The notes under the pieces: generated by a model
What the model saw: only the letters and a program-made list of their open reading frames with translations
Told to the model about the DNA's origin: nothing
The model's database searches: none
NCBI GenBank assembly: GCA_027019175.1
Contig: JALUXB010000019.1
Span: 21,823-85,822 of the forward strand
DNA length: 64,000 nt
Source: Sulfurovum sp.
GTDB taxonomy: Bacteria > Campylobacterota > Campylobacteria > Campylobacterales > Sulfurovaceae
Reading direction: 5' to 3'
Shown: positions 7,756 through 17,834 of the stretch, piece by piece
Position numbering within the stretch: position 1 is the first letter of the stretch
Layout: every line of letters starts with the position of its first letter
Translations under genes and position numbers: made by a program

Positions 7756-9115
7756 ATGGCCACATTCAACACAATTCCAAATCTTTCAAAAGCACTCAGT
7801 GACACACTTCAAGCACAACAGTTTACAACCATGACCATGGTACAGGAACGTTCTATTCCTCTTATTTTACAGGGAAAAGACCTTTTGGTACAGTCCAAAA
7901 CCGGTTCAGGCAAAACACTGGCTTTTGCACTTCCTTCTCTTATGATGACCAATCTCGAGAAGAATACCCCTCAGACATTAATCATTACTCCTACCCGTGA
8001 ACTTGCAGAACAGATTGCCACACAGATACAAACCCTTGCCGCTGCCCTCCCTAATTTCAAAACCGTTACACTTTATGGCGGTGTACCGCTGCGCAATCAG
8101 GCAAACTCACTTGTCAAAGGGGGGACATCTGCTTATCGGTACGCCGGGACGGCTTTTGGATCATCTTTCCAAAGGAACACTTGAGCTTAAAAGTATTGAA
8201 CGCATTGTACTTGACGAAGCCGACCGAATGCTTGAAATGGGGTTTTACGATGATATTTTAAAGATTGTTTCACAGGCAAAAAATACAAAACAGCGTCTGC
8301 TGTTTTCCGCTACCTTCCCCGATAAAATAAAAACACTGGCACAAACATTCCTTCATGCACCGGAAGTCATCTCCGTAACACCGGAACATCAAGAGGGACA
8401 GATTGAAGCATATGTCATCACAACCCGTGACAAACCCAAAACACTGCAACAGATCATCAATCTCTACAGGCCGAACTCTCTCCTCATTTTTTGTAACACC
8501 AAAGCCGATACCATTGCATTGGCCCAAAGACTGCAACAGGAGGGACATGCAGTCACAACCATACATGGTGATTTGGACCAGGAGGCCCGTCAGGAGGCCA
8601 TTATCAAATTTTCTAACGGTTCTTCTCCCGTGCTTGTTGCGACAGATGTTGCTTCACGCGGTATCGACATTGACAATGTTAAACTGGTTGTCAACTATGA
8701 TCTTCCTTTTGACAAAGAGGTTTACACCCATCGCATTGGACGTACAGGACGGGCAGGGAGTACAGGAAGAGCCGTCTCACTGTATACATCCGGCAGCACC
8801 AAAACAGCATATATTCTAAACGAAGCAAAAAAACTTGAACTTGACAACACCCAAAACAGCCGTAATTTTAAAATAGTGTCACATGTTGAGACCATCGCTC
8901 TAAATGGCGGTAAAAAACAAAAACTGCGTAAAGGCGATATACTGGGTACCTTCTGCAAGGAGATGGGTCTGGAGCCTGAACAGATTGGTGCCATTACACT
9001 GATGGCCAACCGTACCTATATCGCCATTGATAATCATGTTTTGAAAAAGGTACTGAAAATGCTTAAATCAACACGTATCAAAAAGAAAAAATATATTGCA
9101 TGGATTGTAGATTAA
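7756..9115 (+). pseudogene. dbpA: DEAD-box RNA helicase DbpA, interrupted by a +1 frameshift
   Basis: Two frames together make a full helicase: 7756-8184 carries the Q motif, SKTGSGKT and PTRELAEQ, and the frame from about 8117 to 9115 carries GTPGR, DEAD (LDEADRM), SAT and HRIGRTGR. The C-terminal part (KLRKGDILGTFCKEMGL onward) matches the DbpA RNA-binding domain that recognises hairpin 92 of 23S rRNA. The frames meet at a run of six G at 8119-8124; five G would give one 452-residue protein, close to E. coli DbpA. As written, translation stops at 8184. It could be a sequencing error, a fresh mutation or a slippage site. Its stop overlaps the convergent dedA stop (TTAA). Confidence 0.88.
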
Positions 9116-9729
9116 TCATCACCGAGAATCTCTTTTTTCCGTTTTTGCCGCACCACATAAAACAGTGTAATAAACACAATACTCACCAGCGCAATCACCG
9201 TTGCCGTGTGCAGATATTGTGAAATGAGTGCTGCATTTGAACCCACCAGGTAGCCCACTGCCACAAGTACAATGACCCATATGCCAGCGCCCAGCGCCGA
9301 ATAAAAAGAAAATTTAAAAAGATTCATACGTGCCAACCCCGCAGGCAGAGAAATGAGCTGTCTGATTCCGGGGATAAGCCGCCCGTTAAATGTTGAAAGT
9401 TCTCCATGCTTTTGGAAGAAAGCTTCAAGTTTATCAAGGGTTTCCCGTTTGACAAAAAAATATCTACCATACTTTAGCAGAAACCTGCGTCCAAAATGCA
9501 TTGCAATATAGTAGTTGAAAAGTGCCCCCGCAAGCGATCCTGCAATGCCGATAAGGACAACAAGGTACAGGTTCATCTCTCCCTGGTAGGCAAGGTAGCC
9601 GGCAGGAATCATGATCACTTCGCTGGGAAAGGGGAAGAAGGTACTCTCAAGGAACATCAGTAAGAAAATGCCCCAGTAGCCCATTGCGCCAATGGTATCG
9701 ACCAGAAAGGCGGCAATGTCGTGAAGCAT
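9112..9729 (-). CDS. DedA family membrane protein
   Basis: 205 residues with the DedA/SNARE-associated (VTT) domain. Typical motifs are FLESTFFPFPSE near the N-terminus, GALFNYYIAMHFGR, and FNGRLIPGIRQLISLPAGLARM. Five or six hydrophobic segments are visible. Relatives are implicated in undecaprenyl-phosphate or phospholipid translocation and proton-dependent homeostasis. It starts 5 bases after accA and is the last gene of the acpP-fabF-accA operon. Confidence 0.93.
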   Translation of the reverse strand: MLHDIAAFLVDTIGAMGYWGIFLLMFLESTFFPFPSEVIMIPAGYLAYQGEMNLYLVVLIGIAGSLAGALFNYYIAMHFGRRFLLKYGRYFFVKRETLDKLEAFFQKHGELSTFNGRLIPGIRQLISLPAGLARMNLFKFSFYSALGAGIWVIVLVAVGYLVGSNAALISQYLHTATVIALVSIVFITLFYVVRQKRKKEILGDD

Positions 9730-9734
9730 CGGTG

Positions 9735-10670
9735 CTATTCGCTGTAGGCACCCACAGAGGTGAGTCTTTCATAGCGTTTTTCAAGCAATTCATCTGTCGA
9801 AAGTTCCTGTAGTTCCTTGACAGTCTCAAGGAAATAGGTTTTCAACACTTCCGCTGCCGCTTTTTTGTCACGGTGTGCACCGATAAGCGGTTCATCGAGC
9901 ACATCGTCGATCAGCTTGTGCTCAAGGAGATCATTCGGGGTAATCTTGAGTGCTTTGGTCGCAGTTTCCACTTTGCTTGGGTCATTCCATAGAATTGCAG
10001 AACATCCTTCCGGGGAAATGACTGCAAAGATTGAATATCGCATCATTGCCAGTCTGTCCGCCACACCGATGGCAAGTGCACCACCGGAACCGCCTTCACC
10101 GATGACCACAGAAACCATCGGTACTTTCGTTGCAGCAAATTCAAAAAGGTTTCTGGCGATCGCTTCACTCTGTCCGCGTTCTTCCGCACCCAGTCCGGGG
10201 TAGGCACCCGGAGTGTCCACAAGCATCAGAACAGGAATGTTAAATTTTTCCGCAAGTCTGACTGCCCGCAGCGCTTTACGGTACCCTTCAGGATTTGGCA
10301 TACCGAAGTTACGTTTGATCTTGTTTTTGACCCCACGCCCTTTCTGTTCCCCAATGACCATTGTTTTCTGACCGTCAATCCATCCCATATAACACAAAAT
10401 GGCAGGATCGTCGCGGAAAGCACGGTCACCATGAATCTCATAGGGGTTATCGAGGATCATTTTGATATAGTCGAGCGCATAAGGTCTGTCAGGGTGTCTG
10501 GCTAACTGGAGTTTCTGATAGTCACTCAGTGAACCAAAGGTTTTTTCAACCTCTTTTTGCAGCTCTTTTTGCAGTTTTTCCACCTGTTCAAGGTTGGCAA
10601 CGGCATGGGCAGAGACAATCTCTTCTTGTAACTTTTCAATCTTGCTCTCAAAATCCAGATAGGTTGCCAT
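9735..10670 (-). CDS. accA: Acetyl-CoA carboxylase carboxyltransferase subunit alpha
   Basis: 311 residues. With AccD it moves the carboxyl group from carboxybiotin to acetyl-CoA to make malonyl-CoA. Conserved parts are the helical N-terminus ([12 protein letters not shown]), [49 protein letters not shown] and [15 protein letters not shown]. Start ATG at 10670 is 14 bases after fabF, within the fatty acid operon. Confidence 0.97.
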   Translation of the reverse strand: MATYLDFESKIEKLQEEIVSAHAVANLEQVEKLQKELQKEVEKTFGSLSDYQKLQLARHPDRPYALDYIKMILDNPYEIHGDRAFRDDPAILCYMGWIDGQKTMVIGEQKGRGVKNKIKRNFGMPNPEGYRKALRAVRLAEKFNIPVLMLVDTPGAYPGLGAEERGQSEAIARNLFEFAATKVPMVSVVIGEGGSGGALAIGVADRLAMMRYSIFAVISPEGCSAILWNDPSKVETATKALKITPNDLLEHKLIDDVLDEPLIGAHRDKKAAAEVLKTYFLETVKELQELSTDELLEKRYERLTSVGAYSE

Positions 10671-10684
10671 CGCTGATCCTTCCC

Positions 10685-11902
10685 TTATACTTTTCTGAAA
10701 ATGACAACACCGTTAGTACCGCCAAATCCAAAGGAGTTGCTCATTACTGTATTGAGTTCTGCTTTTCTCGCTTCATTTGGTACATAGTCAAGATCACAGT
10801 TCTCATCAGGTGTCGTGTAGTTAATAGTTGGAGGCAGAACACCGTCTCTCATAGCCATAAGTGAAACAACAGCTTCAATGGCTCCCGCAGCACCAAGACA
10901 GTGACCGACCTGCCCCTTGATAGAACTGACAGGAGGACAGTTTTCCTTACCGCCGAAGAGCTCTTTAAGCGCTGCAGTTTCATTTTTGTCATTGACCGGT
11001 GTAGAAGTACCGTGTGCATTGACATAATCAACTTTTGGATTACCTGCCATGTTGTAGGCCATTTTCATTGCACGCAGCGGGCCGTCCATTGTCGGTGTAG
11101 TAATATGGTTCGCATCACCACTTTCACCAAAGCCTATGATCTCGCCATAAATGGTTGCACCACGCGCTACAGCATCTTCATAGGTTTCAAGTACCAAGGC
11201 TGCGGCACCTTCGCCCATCACAAAACCGTCACGATCCGCATCGAATGGTCTGGAAGATGCTTGCGGGTCATCATTTCTGGTTGACAGGGCTTTCATTGCA
11301 GCAAAACCGCCGACACCGGCTGCACAGATCGCCGCTTCGGCACCCACAACCAGCATTTTGTCCGCGGTTCCGATCATAATCGATTTGGTCGCTTCACCAA
11401 TCGCATGGGTTCCTGCTGCACAGGCAGTGACAGAAGAGAGATTCGGCCCTTTGAGTGTATGGTCGATAGAGACAAATCCGCCCAGCATATTGACAAGAGA
11501 AGAGGGAATGAAGAATGGAGAGATTCTTCTCGGACCGCGTGTTGCCGCGATTACCGAATTTTTTTCAATATTGATCAGACCGCCGATCCCTGAAGCTGAC
11601 GCTACACCAAAACGGTCTTTGTCAATATCATCACCAAAATTGGCATCCGCCATCGCTTCCTGTGCCGCTTTGAGGCCAAGTTGAATGAAGCGGTCGGCTT
11701 TTTTAACCTCTTTAGGATCCATTACCGTTGTCGGATCAAAATCAGTGATCTCTCCGGCAATTTTTACACTGTGTTTTTCTGTGTCAAAAGACTCAATCAG
11801 TTTAATACCGCATTTTCCCTCTACGATTGCAGAAAATGAACTCTCTTTGTCCAACCCCAGAGAGTTGATCATTCCCAAACCTGTTACCACTACTCTTTTC
11901 AC
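10685..11902 (-). CDS. fabF: Beta-ketoacyl-ACP synthase II
   Basis: 405 residues. Condenses malonyl-ACP with acyl-ACP in chain elongation. The catalytic triad is complete: C161 in [12 protein letters not shown]297 in [11 protein letters not shown] and H334 in [11 protein letters not shown]. The C-terminal SFGFGGTNG loop is also present. It is followed by accA and preceded by acpP, the common order in this phylum. Confidence 0.97.
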   Translation of the reverse strand: MKRVVVTGLGMINSLGLDKESSFSAIVEGKCGIKLIESFDTEKHSVKIAGEITDFDPTTVMDPKEVKKADRFIQLGLKAAQEAMADANFGDDIDKDRFGVASASGIGGLINIEKNSVIAATRGPRRISPFFIPSSLVNMLGGFVSIDHTLKGPNLSSVTACAAGTHAIGEATKSIMIGTADKMLVVGAEAAICAAGVGGFAAMKALSTRNDDPQASSRPFDADRDGFVMGEGAAALVLETYEDAVARGATIYGEIIGFGESGDANHITTPTMDGPLRAMKMAYNMAGNPKVDYVNAHGTSTPVNDKNETAALKELFGGKENCPPVSSIKGQVGHCLGAAGAIEAVVSLMAMRDGVLPPTINYTTPDENCDLDYVPNEARKAELNTVMSNSFGFGGTNGVVIFRKV

Positions 11903-11995
11903 TGCTGCTCCTATCTGTTATTCATAAGATATAGACGAATATTCCGTACAAATACTCATCTATCTCTTACCGCTCCGCAAGGGAGGGGTAAAGGC

Positions 11996-12229
11996 TTACG
12001 CCTGTGCGCTCTCAATGAATTTGATTGCATCCGCGACAGTTGCGATCGCTTCTGCCTGATCGTCAGGAATTTCGATATCGAACTTCTCTTCAAGTGCCAT
12101 AACAAGCTCAACGACATCAAGACTGTCAGCCCCGAGATCTTCTACGAACTTAGACTCTTCTTTTACCTCATCAGGGCTCACGTTCAGTTGCTCAACAACT
12201 ACCTCTTTTACATCATCAAATAATGCCAT
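11996..12229 (-). CDS. acpP: Acyl carrier protein
   Basis: 77 acidic residues with the 4'-phosphopantetheine site S36 in [11 protein letters not shown]. Carries growing acyl chains for FabF and FabG. It begins the operon acpP-fabF-accA-dedA; a good promoter is just upstream (12263-12271). The 93-base gap to fabF holds no gene. Confidence 0.98.
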   Translation of the reverse strand: MALFDDVKEVVVEQLNVSPDEVKEESKFVEDLGADSLDVVELVMALEEKFDIEIPDDQAEAIATVADAIKFIESAQA

Positions 12230-12262
12230 TGATTACTCCTTAAGTGTGTTAAAATACACAAT

Positions 12263-12271
12263 AGTATAGCA
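12263..12271 (-). promoter_or_regulatory. Extended -10 promoter element for acpP
   Basis: Reads TGCTATACT on the minus strand, 34 bases upstream of the acpP ATG. TGn plus TATACT is a strong extended -10, consistent with high expression of acyl carrier protein. Confidence 0.65.
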
Positions 12272-12526
12272 AAAAGTTCATAAAAAGCAGCAATTTTTCC
12301 CTGGTAGAAGAGTCATAAATACGCTTTATAGGATGTCCGGACAATCTTGACATGGCATCGTTGTATTGTCTACCAAAGATGCATATGCCGGCTTCAAAAA
12401 AGAAAACATCCTCTAATCATGTCAGAAAGTATCTATCCAATATATTAAAATATTTGAAAGATACGAGACCTATTTGCATATTCTTCTTACATTATTTTAA
12501 AAATTTTACTAAAATACAATAACTTT

Positions 12527-12535
12527 TGCTATACT
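12527..12535 (+). promoter_or_regulatory. Extended -10 promoter element for the hybrid kinase gene
   Basis: TGCTATACT ending 49 bases before the ATG at 12585: the same nonamer as at acpP, on the opposite strand. The upstream DNA is a dense A/T tract. Confidence 0.6.
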
Positions 12536-12584
12536 TACGCATAAATAAAATATATAATCTTCATAAAGACAGGTAACGATTACG

Positions 12585-14582
12585 ATGAAAAAATTTCTCC
12601 TTCTGACGATAGCCGCTTCGCTTCTTCATGCCGAAGAGTCAACCTCGCCGTATATGGCACTGGCCTATGGAGTGGTACTTCTGTTGGTCGCCATTATTGG
12701 CTTTATTATTTTCTCTCGTTTTAAGAAACCTGCCGCAAAGAAGCGGATGCAAAAAGAGAACAGTACGCTCAAGGCATCCAAAAGTGCTGATCCTGAACTG
12801 GTCGAACAGTATCGTATCGATATGAAAAAGATTAAAATAGAAAACCAGCCTTTCAGGCTTAGCGGTATGTTGCATATCCTGACAAACAAGATCAGTGAGC
12901 CACTCAAAGCAAGCGGTCACCAGCTTCATTACGATGTTGACAATGAGGTAGGACGGTATATTGTAGGAGACAATGACTACATCGAACAGGTTCTCGAAGC
13001 ACTCATGGAAGATGTCATTGCGATGAACAGCAATCAGGAAGTTGTTCTCCATATTTCCAAAGAGAAAGAACAGCACATTGTTTTTGATGTCTACAATCCT
13101 ACCGCGGTACTGTCAAAAACCGAACTTGCACATTATATGGATACGATAGCAGGAAAGGAAGCGGACGAACGCTTTAGTGCCTTTATTAAAGCACGCAATA
13201 TTGCGGAAGCAATGGGCGGCTCCATCGAAGTCAAAAGCAGTAAACGAAACGGAACACACTTTCTTTTCAAAATTCCCTATATCGAAGACCGTGACAACCG
13301 CAGTAATCAAGAAAAGCTGAAAAAATTTCTTACCGGGAAAAAGGCACTTTTTATCGGTAAAACAAAGTATGAAACCAAACGTGCGCAGTATATTTTCGAT
13401 ACATTCGGCATTAAAATAGAGCATATGAATCTCAGTGACTTCGAAAACAAGAAACCGGATCTTAAAAAATATGATATGGCCATTCTTCGCTCTTCAAGCC
13501 TCACACCCAAACATATCAGTTTTTTCAAAAAGATCCATCAAAGCGGCAAGAAAGACTTCAAGACCATCATCGTCCACGAACTCTTCGAGGATGAAAAAAC
13601 AATCAACTTCTCCAAATCTATTGCAGATGCCGAACTCTACAACCCTACCATTATCGGTGATGTCGAGGAGATTCTTTACCAAATGTTCATTCTTAAAAGC
13701 AAAGCGGTCAAGGGTATCAGCAACATGGATACATTCAGTACCGATGCATTTGCCATCAAAGGCAACCATGACTTCAGTGAAGAAGATCTGCAAAAATTCC
13801 GGGGTGCCCACATTGCCGTAGCCGAAGACAGCAAGGTCGATATGCGTGTCATGCGGAATATCCTCAACAATATTGATGGCATCAAACTGTTTACGGTAAA
13901 TAACGGAATCGAATTAATGGATCTTCTTGAAAAGGAAGAGATTGATTTCATCTTTGCCGATATTAACATGCCGCTGCTTGACGGACTGACCATGACACGA
14001 AGAATACGCTCCAAACCGAAGTGGGAGCATATCCCTATTATCTCTATCTCATCGATGGCATTCAAACAGGAAGTACGTGCCATGCAGCTTGCCGGGATGA
14101 ATGCTGCAATCACCAAACCTATCACTGCACAGGATGTCTATACGGCACTTGAAAAATTCCTTGTCATCACACCAAAGATAGAGATGCATCTGACACAGTG
14201 CCACAGCCAAGACCTCGACTACAAATGCAATACCTATGTGCTCAATGTTGAAAAAGGGGTTGAAGATGCTGGAAGTCCTGAAAACTACCTTGAACTACTC
14301 CAGGAGACAATGGACCTGCTGCAAGGAAGCGATGAAAAGCTTAAAGCACTGATCAAAAATGAAGAGTATACTGCCCTCAAGGAGTTTTCACACTCCATGC
14401 TTGAACTTTACGGCAACATTCAGGCCAACGAAATGGTTAAGATGTTTGAAGAACTCACGTACTACCTCTCCAGCAGGAAAAAACCCTACCTGATGGAATA
14501 TACGATGCTTTACAAGAAAAATATGCAGCGCCTGCAGGATGAAATAGACGCGCTGGAGCAACACTTGCACAAAAAGGGCTAA
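12585..14582 (+). CDS. Hybrid sensor-kinase-like protein with degenerate kinase, pseudo-receiver, receiver and HPt-like domain
   Basis: 665 residues. Signal-like N-terminus (1-16) and one membrane segment (about 24-45) with only a few residues between, then a histidine kinase ATPase-like region (about 75-232), a receiver-like domain (about 250-370), a canonical receiver (about 407-525) and an HPt-like domain (about 555-660). The ATPase part keeps the last G-box region (MGGSIEV...NGTHFLF) but lacks the phospho-accepting H-box, the N-box Asn (EDVI) and the DxGxG box. The first receiver has Arg in place of the phospho-Asp (ILRSS). The second has E414, D415, D459 and K511. The HPt-like domain has H603. 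It is therefore likely a phosphorelay or scaffold protein, not a working kinase. Confidence 0.8.
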   Translation: MKKFLLLTIAASLLHAEESTSPYMALAYGVVLLLVAIIGFIIFSRFKKPAAKKRMQKENSTLKASKSADPELVEQYRIDMKKIKIENQPFRLSGMLHILTNKISEPLKASGHQLHYDVDNEVGRYIVGDNDYIEQVLEALMEDVIAMNSNQEVVLHISKEKEQHIVFDVYNPTAVLSKTELAHYMDTIAGKEADERFSAFIKARNIAEAMGGSIEVKSSKRNGTHFLFKIPYIEDRDNRSNQEKLKKFLTGKKALFIGKTKYETKRAQYIFDTFGIKIEHMNLSDFENKKPDLKKYDMAILRSSSLTPKHISFFKKIHQSGKKDFKTIIVHELFEDEKTINFSKSIADAELYNPTIIGDVEEILYQMFILKSKAVKGISNMDTFSTDAFAIKGNHDFSEEDLQKFRGAHIAVAEDSKVDMRVMRNILNNIDGIKLFTVNNGIELMDLLEKEEIDFIFADINMPLLDGLTMTRRIRSKPKWEHIPIISISSMAFKQEVRAMQLAGMNAAITKPITAQDVYTALEKFLVITPKIEMHLTQCHSQDLDYKCNTYVLNVEKGVEDAGSPENYLELLQETMDLLQGSDEKLKALIKNEEYTALKEFSHSMLELYGNIQANEMVKMFEELTYYLSSRKKPYLMEYTMLYKKNMQRLQDEIDALEQHLHKKG

Positions 14583-14593
14583 GAACCCTTCTT

Positions 14594-16615
14594 TTAGAAT
14601 TTATAACGCAGGTTTGTATAAACATAACGGCCGGGTTCATTCATCAACATAACCGGTCCGCCTCCTGAAACAAGCGTCAAATCCTCATAAGTATTACTGA
14701 CTGCATAGGTTTTGTCAAAAAGGTTGTCCACCCCAAGTGTGATTTCAAAGTTTTTCGTAAGGTGCTTACTTGCTTTTACGTTGAATACAGCATACCCGGG
14801 CAGCTCCTGCTCACCGTTTTCTTCATCGTAATCGTTCCACCCTGCTGCGGCAACCATCTCTGCACGCAGCATAAAGTCTTCTTCCGTGCCATAGTTGATT
14901 GAAGCGGTAAATTTCAACGGCTCAATCTCGGGCATATTTGTACCATTTTGTCCGCTTAGAGGGTGGTCTTTCCTGCCGCGCTGGTATGCAATCCCGGCAT
15001 CCGCATAGAGCATGTCGCTGAAGAGGTAGCTGCCGCTCAGCTCAAAACCGTAGATCGACGCATCCATATTTTCAAATCGATTTTGCATTTTGTTCGCATT
15101 GTAAAAAATGAAATCTCCAAGGTCACTGTAAAATACCTTTCCTTTCACAATACCGTTGCCAATTACTGTTTCCATTCCCAGGTCGAACTCCGTATTGGTT
15201 AGCATCTTCAGGTCATCTGTACCGATAGCCTTTCCTTTTTTCCGGAAATAGAGTTCACGTGCATCCGGTACCCTTGAAGAGCGTCCTACGCCACCGTAAA
15301 TCTTTGTCTGATCATCAAGGTGATAGGTGATAAACAGATTCCCGCTGAGGGCATTGTAGTCGTTTGAACGATACTTTCCGATACCCGGCGTAACAGACGT
15401 GTCGTCATAGCGCAGTCCCAGTTTCACCTCTGTTTGGTCAAAGTGCATTCTGTCTTCGGCAAAGAAACCGACATTTTTTGTATCGACATCCGGAATACTT
15501 ACACCTTTATACACATCATTCTTTCCATAATAGGCACCATCCCAGTTTCTGAGAGAATAGTCAACTCCCAGGGTAATCTCATGGTTTTGTACATCAAAGC
15601 GGTTTTTGATCTTTGCACCCTCTGTCTGTGTCGTCAGCCAGTTTTTCATCAACATCATATTTGAAGCTTTACGATACTGGTTGCTCATTGGGTGATCCAC
15701 ATCGGAGCGGTAGAGCTGAATATCAAATTGTTTGGAATAGGTACCCAGTTCCTTTGCCGTATATTCGATGTTGTAGATATTGGAATCATCATACAGTGCA
15801 TCCATCGGTGTGGAGGGATAGAGTACATCGTCACTGCGGTTGGCCGTGTAACTGAGTCTCAACTGCTGCGTATCGGTGATGTCCCAAAAAAGTTTGGCAA
15901 GCAGTGTCTTTTTGGTGAAAGCATTCATATTTCGATACTGAGGCAAAAAAGCATTTCCTTTCAACTTTTTGTCATGCAGCATATTACCGTTCAAATTATC
16001 TGTGATATAATTGTCGACCTGCTGTGCAAAGGTATTTCCGTCACCATCTTCATACTGCCCCCCCTGCTCTGCAGAGGTACTGAGAAGAAAACGTACCGTA
16101 TCGGTTCCTCCGCTGAGCATCAGTGCCGCCTTCTTGTAGTTCCAGCTTCCAAATCCAAAATTAAGATCACCGTGAAACGCCTTTTCGGGCTTGAGTGTCT
16201 TTATTTTTACATCCGCACTGAGGACACCGAAATCCTCAACATCGAAAGGCCCTTCGTCGATCTGTACATAGTCGACATTGTTCGTCAGGACATGTGAAAT
16301 TGGCGGATCCATCCGGTTAGGGCATGCACCGTAAATCTTCGCACCGTCTATCGTGACATTAATGTTGTCTTTCTTCTGACCGCGCACAATAATATCATTG
16401 GCGATACCGGAGCGCCGGACAATGGAGACACTTGGCGACTGTTTGAAGAGTGCTTCGGCAAGATCGGCAGACTTGATCTCATCACCGTGAATATCCTGAA
16501 CCACTTCTGTATCGACCTTTCCTTCAACATCGATGTTTCCCAGCTGTGCCTCTGCCGCAAAGAGCGATGTTGCACATATCAGCGAGAATGTCATTGCCTG
16601 TGTTGTATAACGCAT
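14594..16615 (-). CDS. TonB-dependent receptor, copper type (OprC/NosA-like)
   Basis: A 673-residue outer-membrane transporter with a signal peptide (cleaved near AEA-QLG), plug domain and 22-strand-type barrel ending in LRYKF. The plug contains ACPNRMDPP, the CxxxM-RMDPP signature of the OprC/NosA copper receptors (C98, M102), and a barrel loop contains HPM (H308, M310), matching the HxM half of the OprC copper site. The start at 16615 has AAGGG upstream; an earlier Met at 16654 lacks one. It is the last gene of an exbB-exbD-tonB-receptor cluster. Copper or a copper chelate is therefore the likely substrate, by inference from motif and family. Confidence 0.88.
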   Translation of the reverse strand: MRYTTQAMTFSLICATSLFAAEAQLGNIDVEGKVDTEVVQDIHGDEIKSADLAEALFKQSPSVSIVRRSGIANDIIVRGQKKDNINVTIDGAKIYGACPNRMDPPISHVLTNNVDYVQIDEGPFDVEDFGVLSADVKIKTLKPEKAFHGDLNFGFGSWNYKKAALMLSGGTDTVRFLLSTSAEQGGQYEDGDGNTFAQQVDNYITDNLNGNMLHDKKLKGNAFLPQYRNMNAFTKKTLLAKLFWDITDTQQLRLSYTANRSDDVLYPSTPMDALYDDSNIYNIEYTAKELGTYSKQFDIQLYRSDVDHPMSNQYRKASNMMLMKNWLTTQTEGAKIKNRFDVQNHEITLGVDYSLRNWDGAYYGKNDVYKGVSIPDVDTKNVGFFAEDRMHFDQTEVKLGLRYDDTSVTPGIGKYRSNDYNALSGNLFITYHLDDQTKIYGGVGRSSRVPDARELYFRKKGKAIGTDDLKMLTNTEFDLGMETVIGNGIVKGKVFYSDLGDFIFYNANKMQNRFENMDASIYGFELSGSYLFSDMLYADAGIAYQRGRKDHPLSGQNGTNMPEIEPLKFTASINYGTEEDFMLRAEMVAAAGWNDYDEENGEQELPGYAVFNVKASKHLTKNFEITLGVDNLFDKTYAVSNTYEDLTLVSGGGPVMLMNEPGRYVYTNLRYKF

Positions 16616-16698
16616 TGTTTTCCCTTGCATAAAAAATGTATGCAAGTATGACAAGCTTGTGTTAAATTAGTGTTAATTTTTACATGATAAAGCAAACA

Positions 16699-17448
16699 TT
16701 ATCGAAGTCTGTAATGGAGTGAAAGATTGATTGTCGCAGGCAGCGGCAGCGTTGCCCGTTTTATATTGACAGGAAAGGCGCTTTCAATAGCCTTTTGGGC
16801 AGAATGGTAAAACACTTTAGGACCGGAGAGTACGATATTTCCTACATGCCCGTTTGCAAGAATTGTAAAACGTGCCTTTACTGTTCCCTGCATACCGCGC
16901 CGCTGTGCAATGCGGGGATAGGACTTGGCACGGTTGATACGCGCTCTGATGCGTGCCAGAAAACTGTTGCGCTGTGCCGCACTGTAATGCGGGGAACCTC
17001 CTCCGCTGACACGCCTTTTTTGTCGCACTTTTTTCTTTTTAGTGTGCTTCTTTTTTGTATGTTTCTTTGCAACTGTTTTTTGCTTAACCTGCTTCTGTTT
17101 TCGTTTAACGATCGGCTTGGGAACAGGCACCTCTTTCAATACCGGTACAGGCTCCGGTTTTGGTTCTTCCTGTATCGGCTCTGCCGGTTTTGGCGGCAGC
17201 GGTTTCTCTTTGGGTTTCTCTTCAGGTTCTGTTTCCTCCTCTGTCAGTGTTTCAGGCTGTACAGGTGCCTTGACTGCAGAAGGCGGTGCCTGAGGGGCAA
17301 ACTGAGAAAGCGCAAGTTCAACAGTGTGTTCTTTAGGTATATCAGAGACGATGATTGTTTTTTTGATCCAGTAAAGGTAGAACAGTATAGGGATGATATA
17401 CAAAAGCGCCGTAATAAAAAAGGAAACTTTATAGCGATGTTTTTTCAC
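16699..17448 (-). CDS. tonB: TonB energy transducer
   Basis: 249 residues: one N-terminal membrane segment (about 8-28), a proline- and glutamate-rich region (about 50-110), a very basic stretch (KKHTKKKHTKKKK, about 125-145), and a C-terminal TonB domain with YPRIAQRRGMQGTVKARFTI. It couples the ExbB-ExbD proton motor to the adjacent outer-membrane receptor. It begins 8 bases after exbD. Confidence 0.93.
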   Translation of the reverse strand: MKKHRYKVSFFITALLYIIPILFYLYWIKKTIIVSDIPKEHTVELALSQFAPQAPPSAVKAPVQPETLTEEETEPEEKPKEKPLPPKPAEPIQEEPKPEPVPVLKEVPVPKPIVKRKQKQVKQKTVAKKHTKKKHTKKKKVRQKRRVSGGGSPHYSAAQRNSFLARIRARINRAKSYPRIAQRRGMQGTVKARFTILANGHVGNIVLSGPKVFYHSAQKAIESAFPVNIKRATLPLPATINLSLHYRLR

Positions 17449-17456
17449 ATCATCCT

Positions 17457-17834
17457 CTACTGCTTGGTAACGATAGAGATGTTCTCGAAACCTTTGGCCT
17501 TCATAATATCGATAACCTTGACAAAATAATTAAACGGTGTCAGCTTGTCCGTATGTAGCGATACAATATCTTTTTTGGGATCAAGTGTATTGAGTTTGGC
17601 CTTAAGTGCAGCATATTCCATGGGGGTTTTGTCGTAGAAGTACTTCCCTTCCTTATCGATGGAAATGACAATACTCTTCTTCTCTTCCGCTTTTTTGCTG
17701 CTGGCTGCCGGCAAGTCTATCTTGATGCTTTTATTTTGTACAAAACTCGCCGTAGCGAGCACTATGACAAGCAATACAAGGACAATATCGATGAACGGAA
17801 CAACGTTCATCTTGTCAAAGCGTTCGCGTCTCAT
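17457..17834 (-). CDS. exbD: Biopolymer transport protein ExbD
   Basis: 125 residues with a short cytoplasmic N-terminus, one membrane helix (FIDIVLVLLVIVLATASF) carrying the essential Asp, and a periplasmic domain. Works with ExbB as the proton channel that energises TonB. It overlaps exbB by 4 bases. Confidence 0.93.
   Translation of the reverse strand: MRRERFDKMNVVPFIDIVLVLLVIVLATASFVQNKSIKIDLPAASSKKAEEKKSIVISIDKEGKYFYDKTPMEYAALKAKLNTLDPKKDIVSLHTDKLTPFNYFVKVIDIMKAKGFENISIVTKQ

Larger units (their letters stand above)
12230..12584. other. 355-bp divergent intergenic spacer between acpP and the hybrid kinase
   Basis: AT-rich spacer with no gene I can support. Both ends hold a TGCTATACT extended -10 box facing outward. 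Between them is the 10-bp palindrome TGTCCGGACA (about 12334-12343) and a run of long A/T tracts (12430-12560). A frame of about 57 codons on the minus strand without a proper start was considered and rejected. Confidence 0.7.

Noticed and set aside
12240..12420. About 57-codon minus-strand frame in the acpP spacer
   Set aside because: No start codon with a ribosome-binding site, no known motif, and it runs through the acpP promoter.
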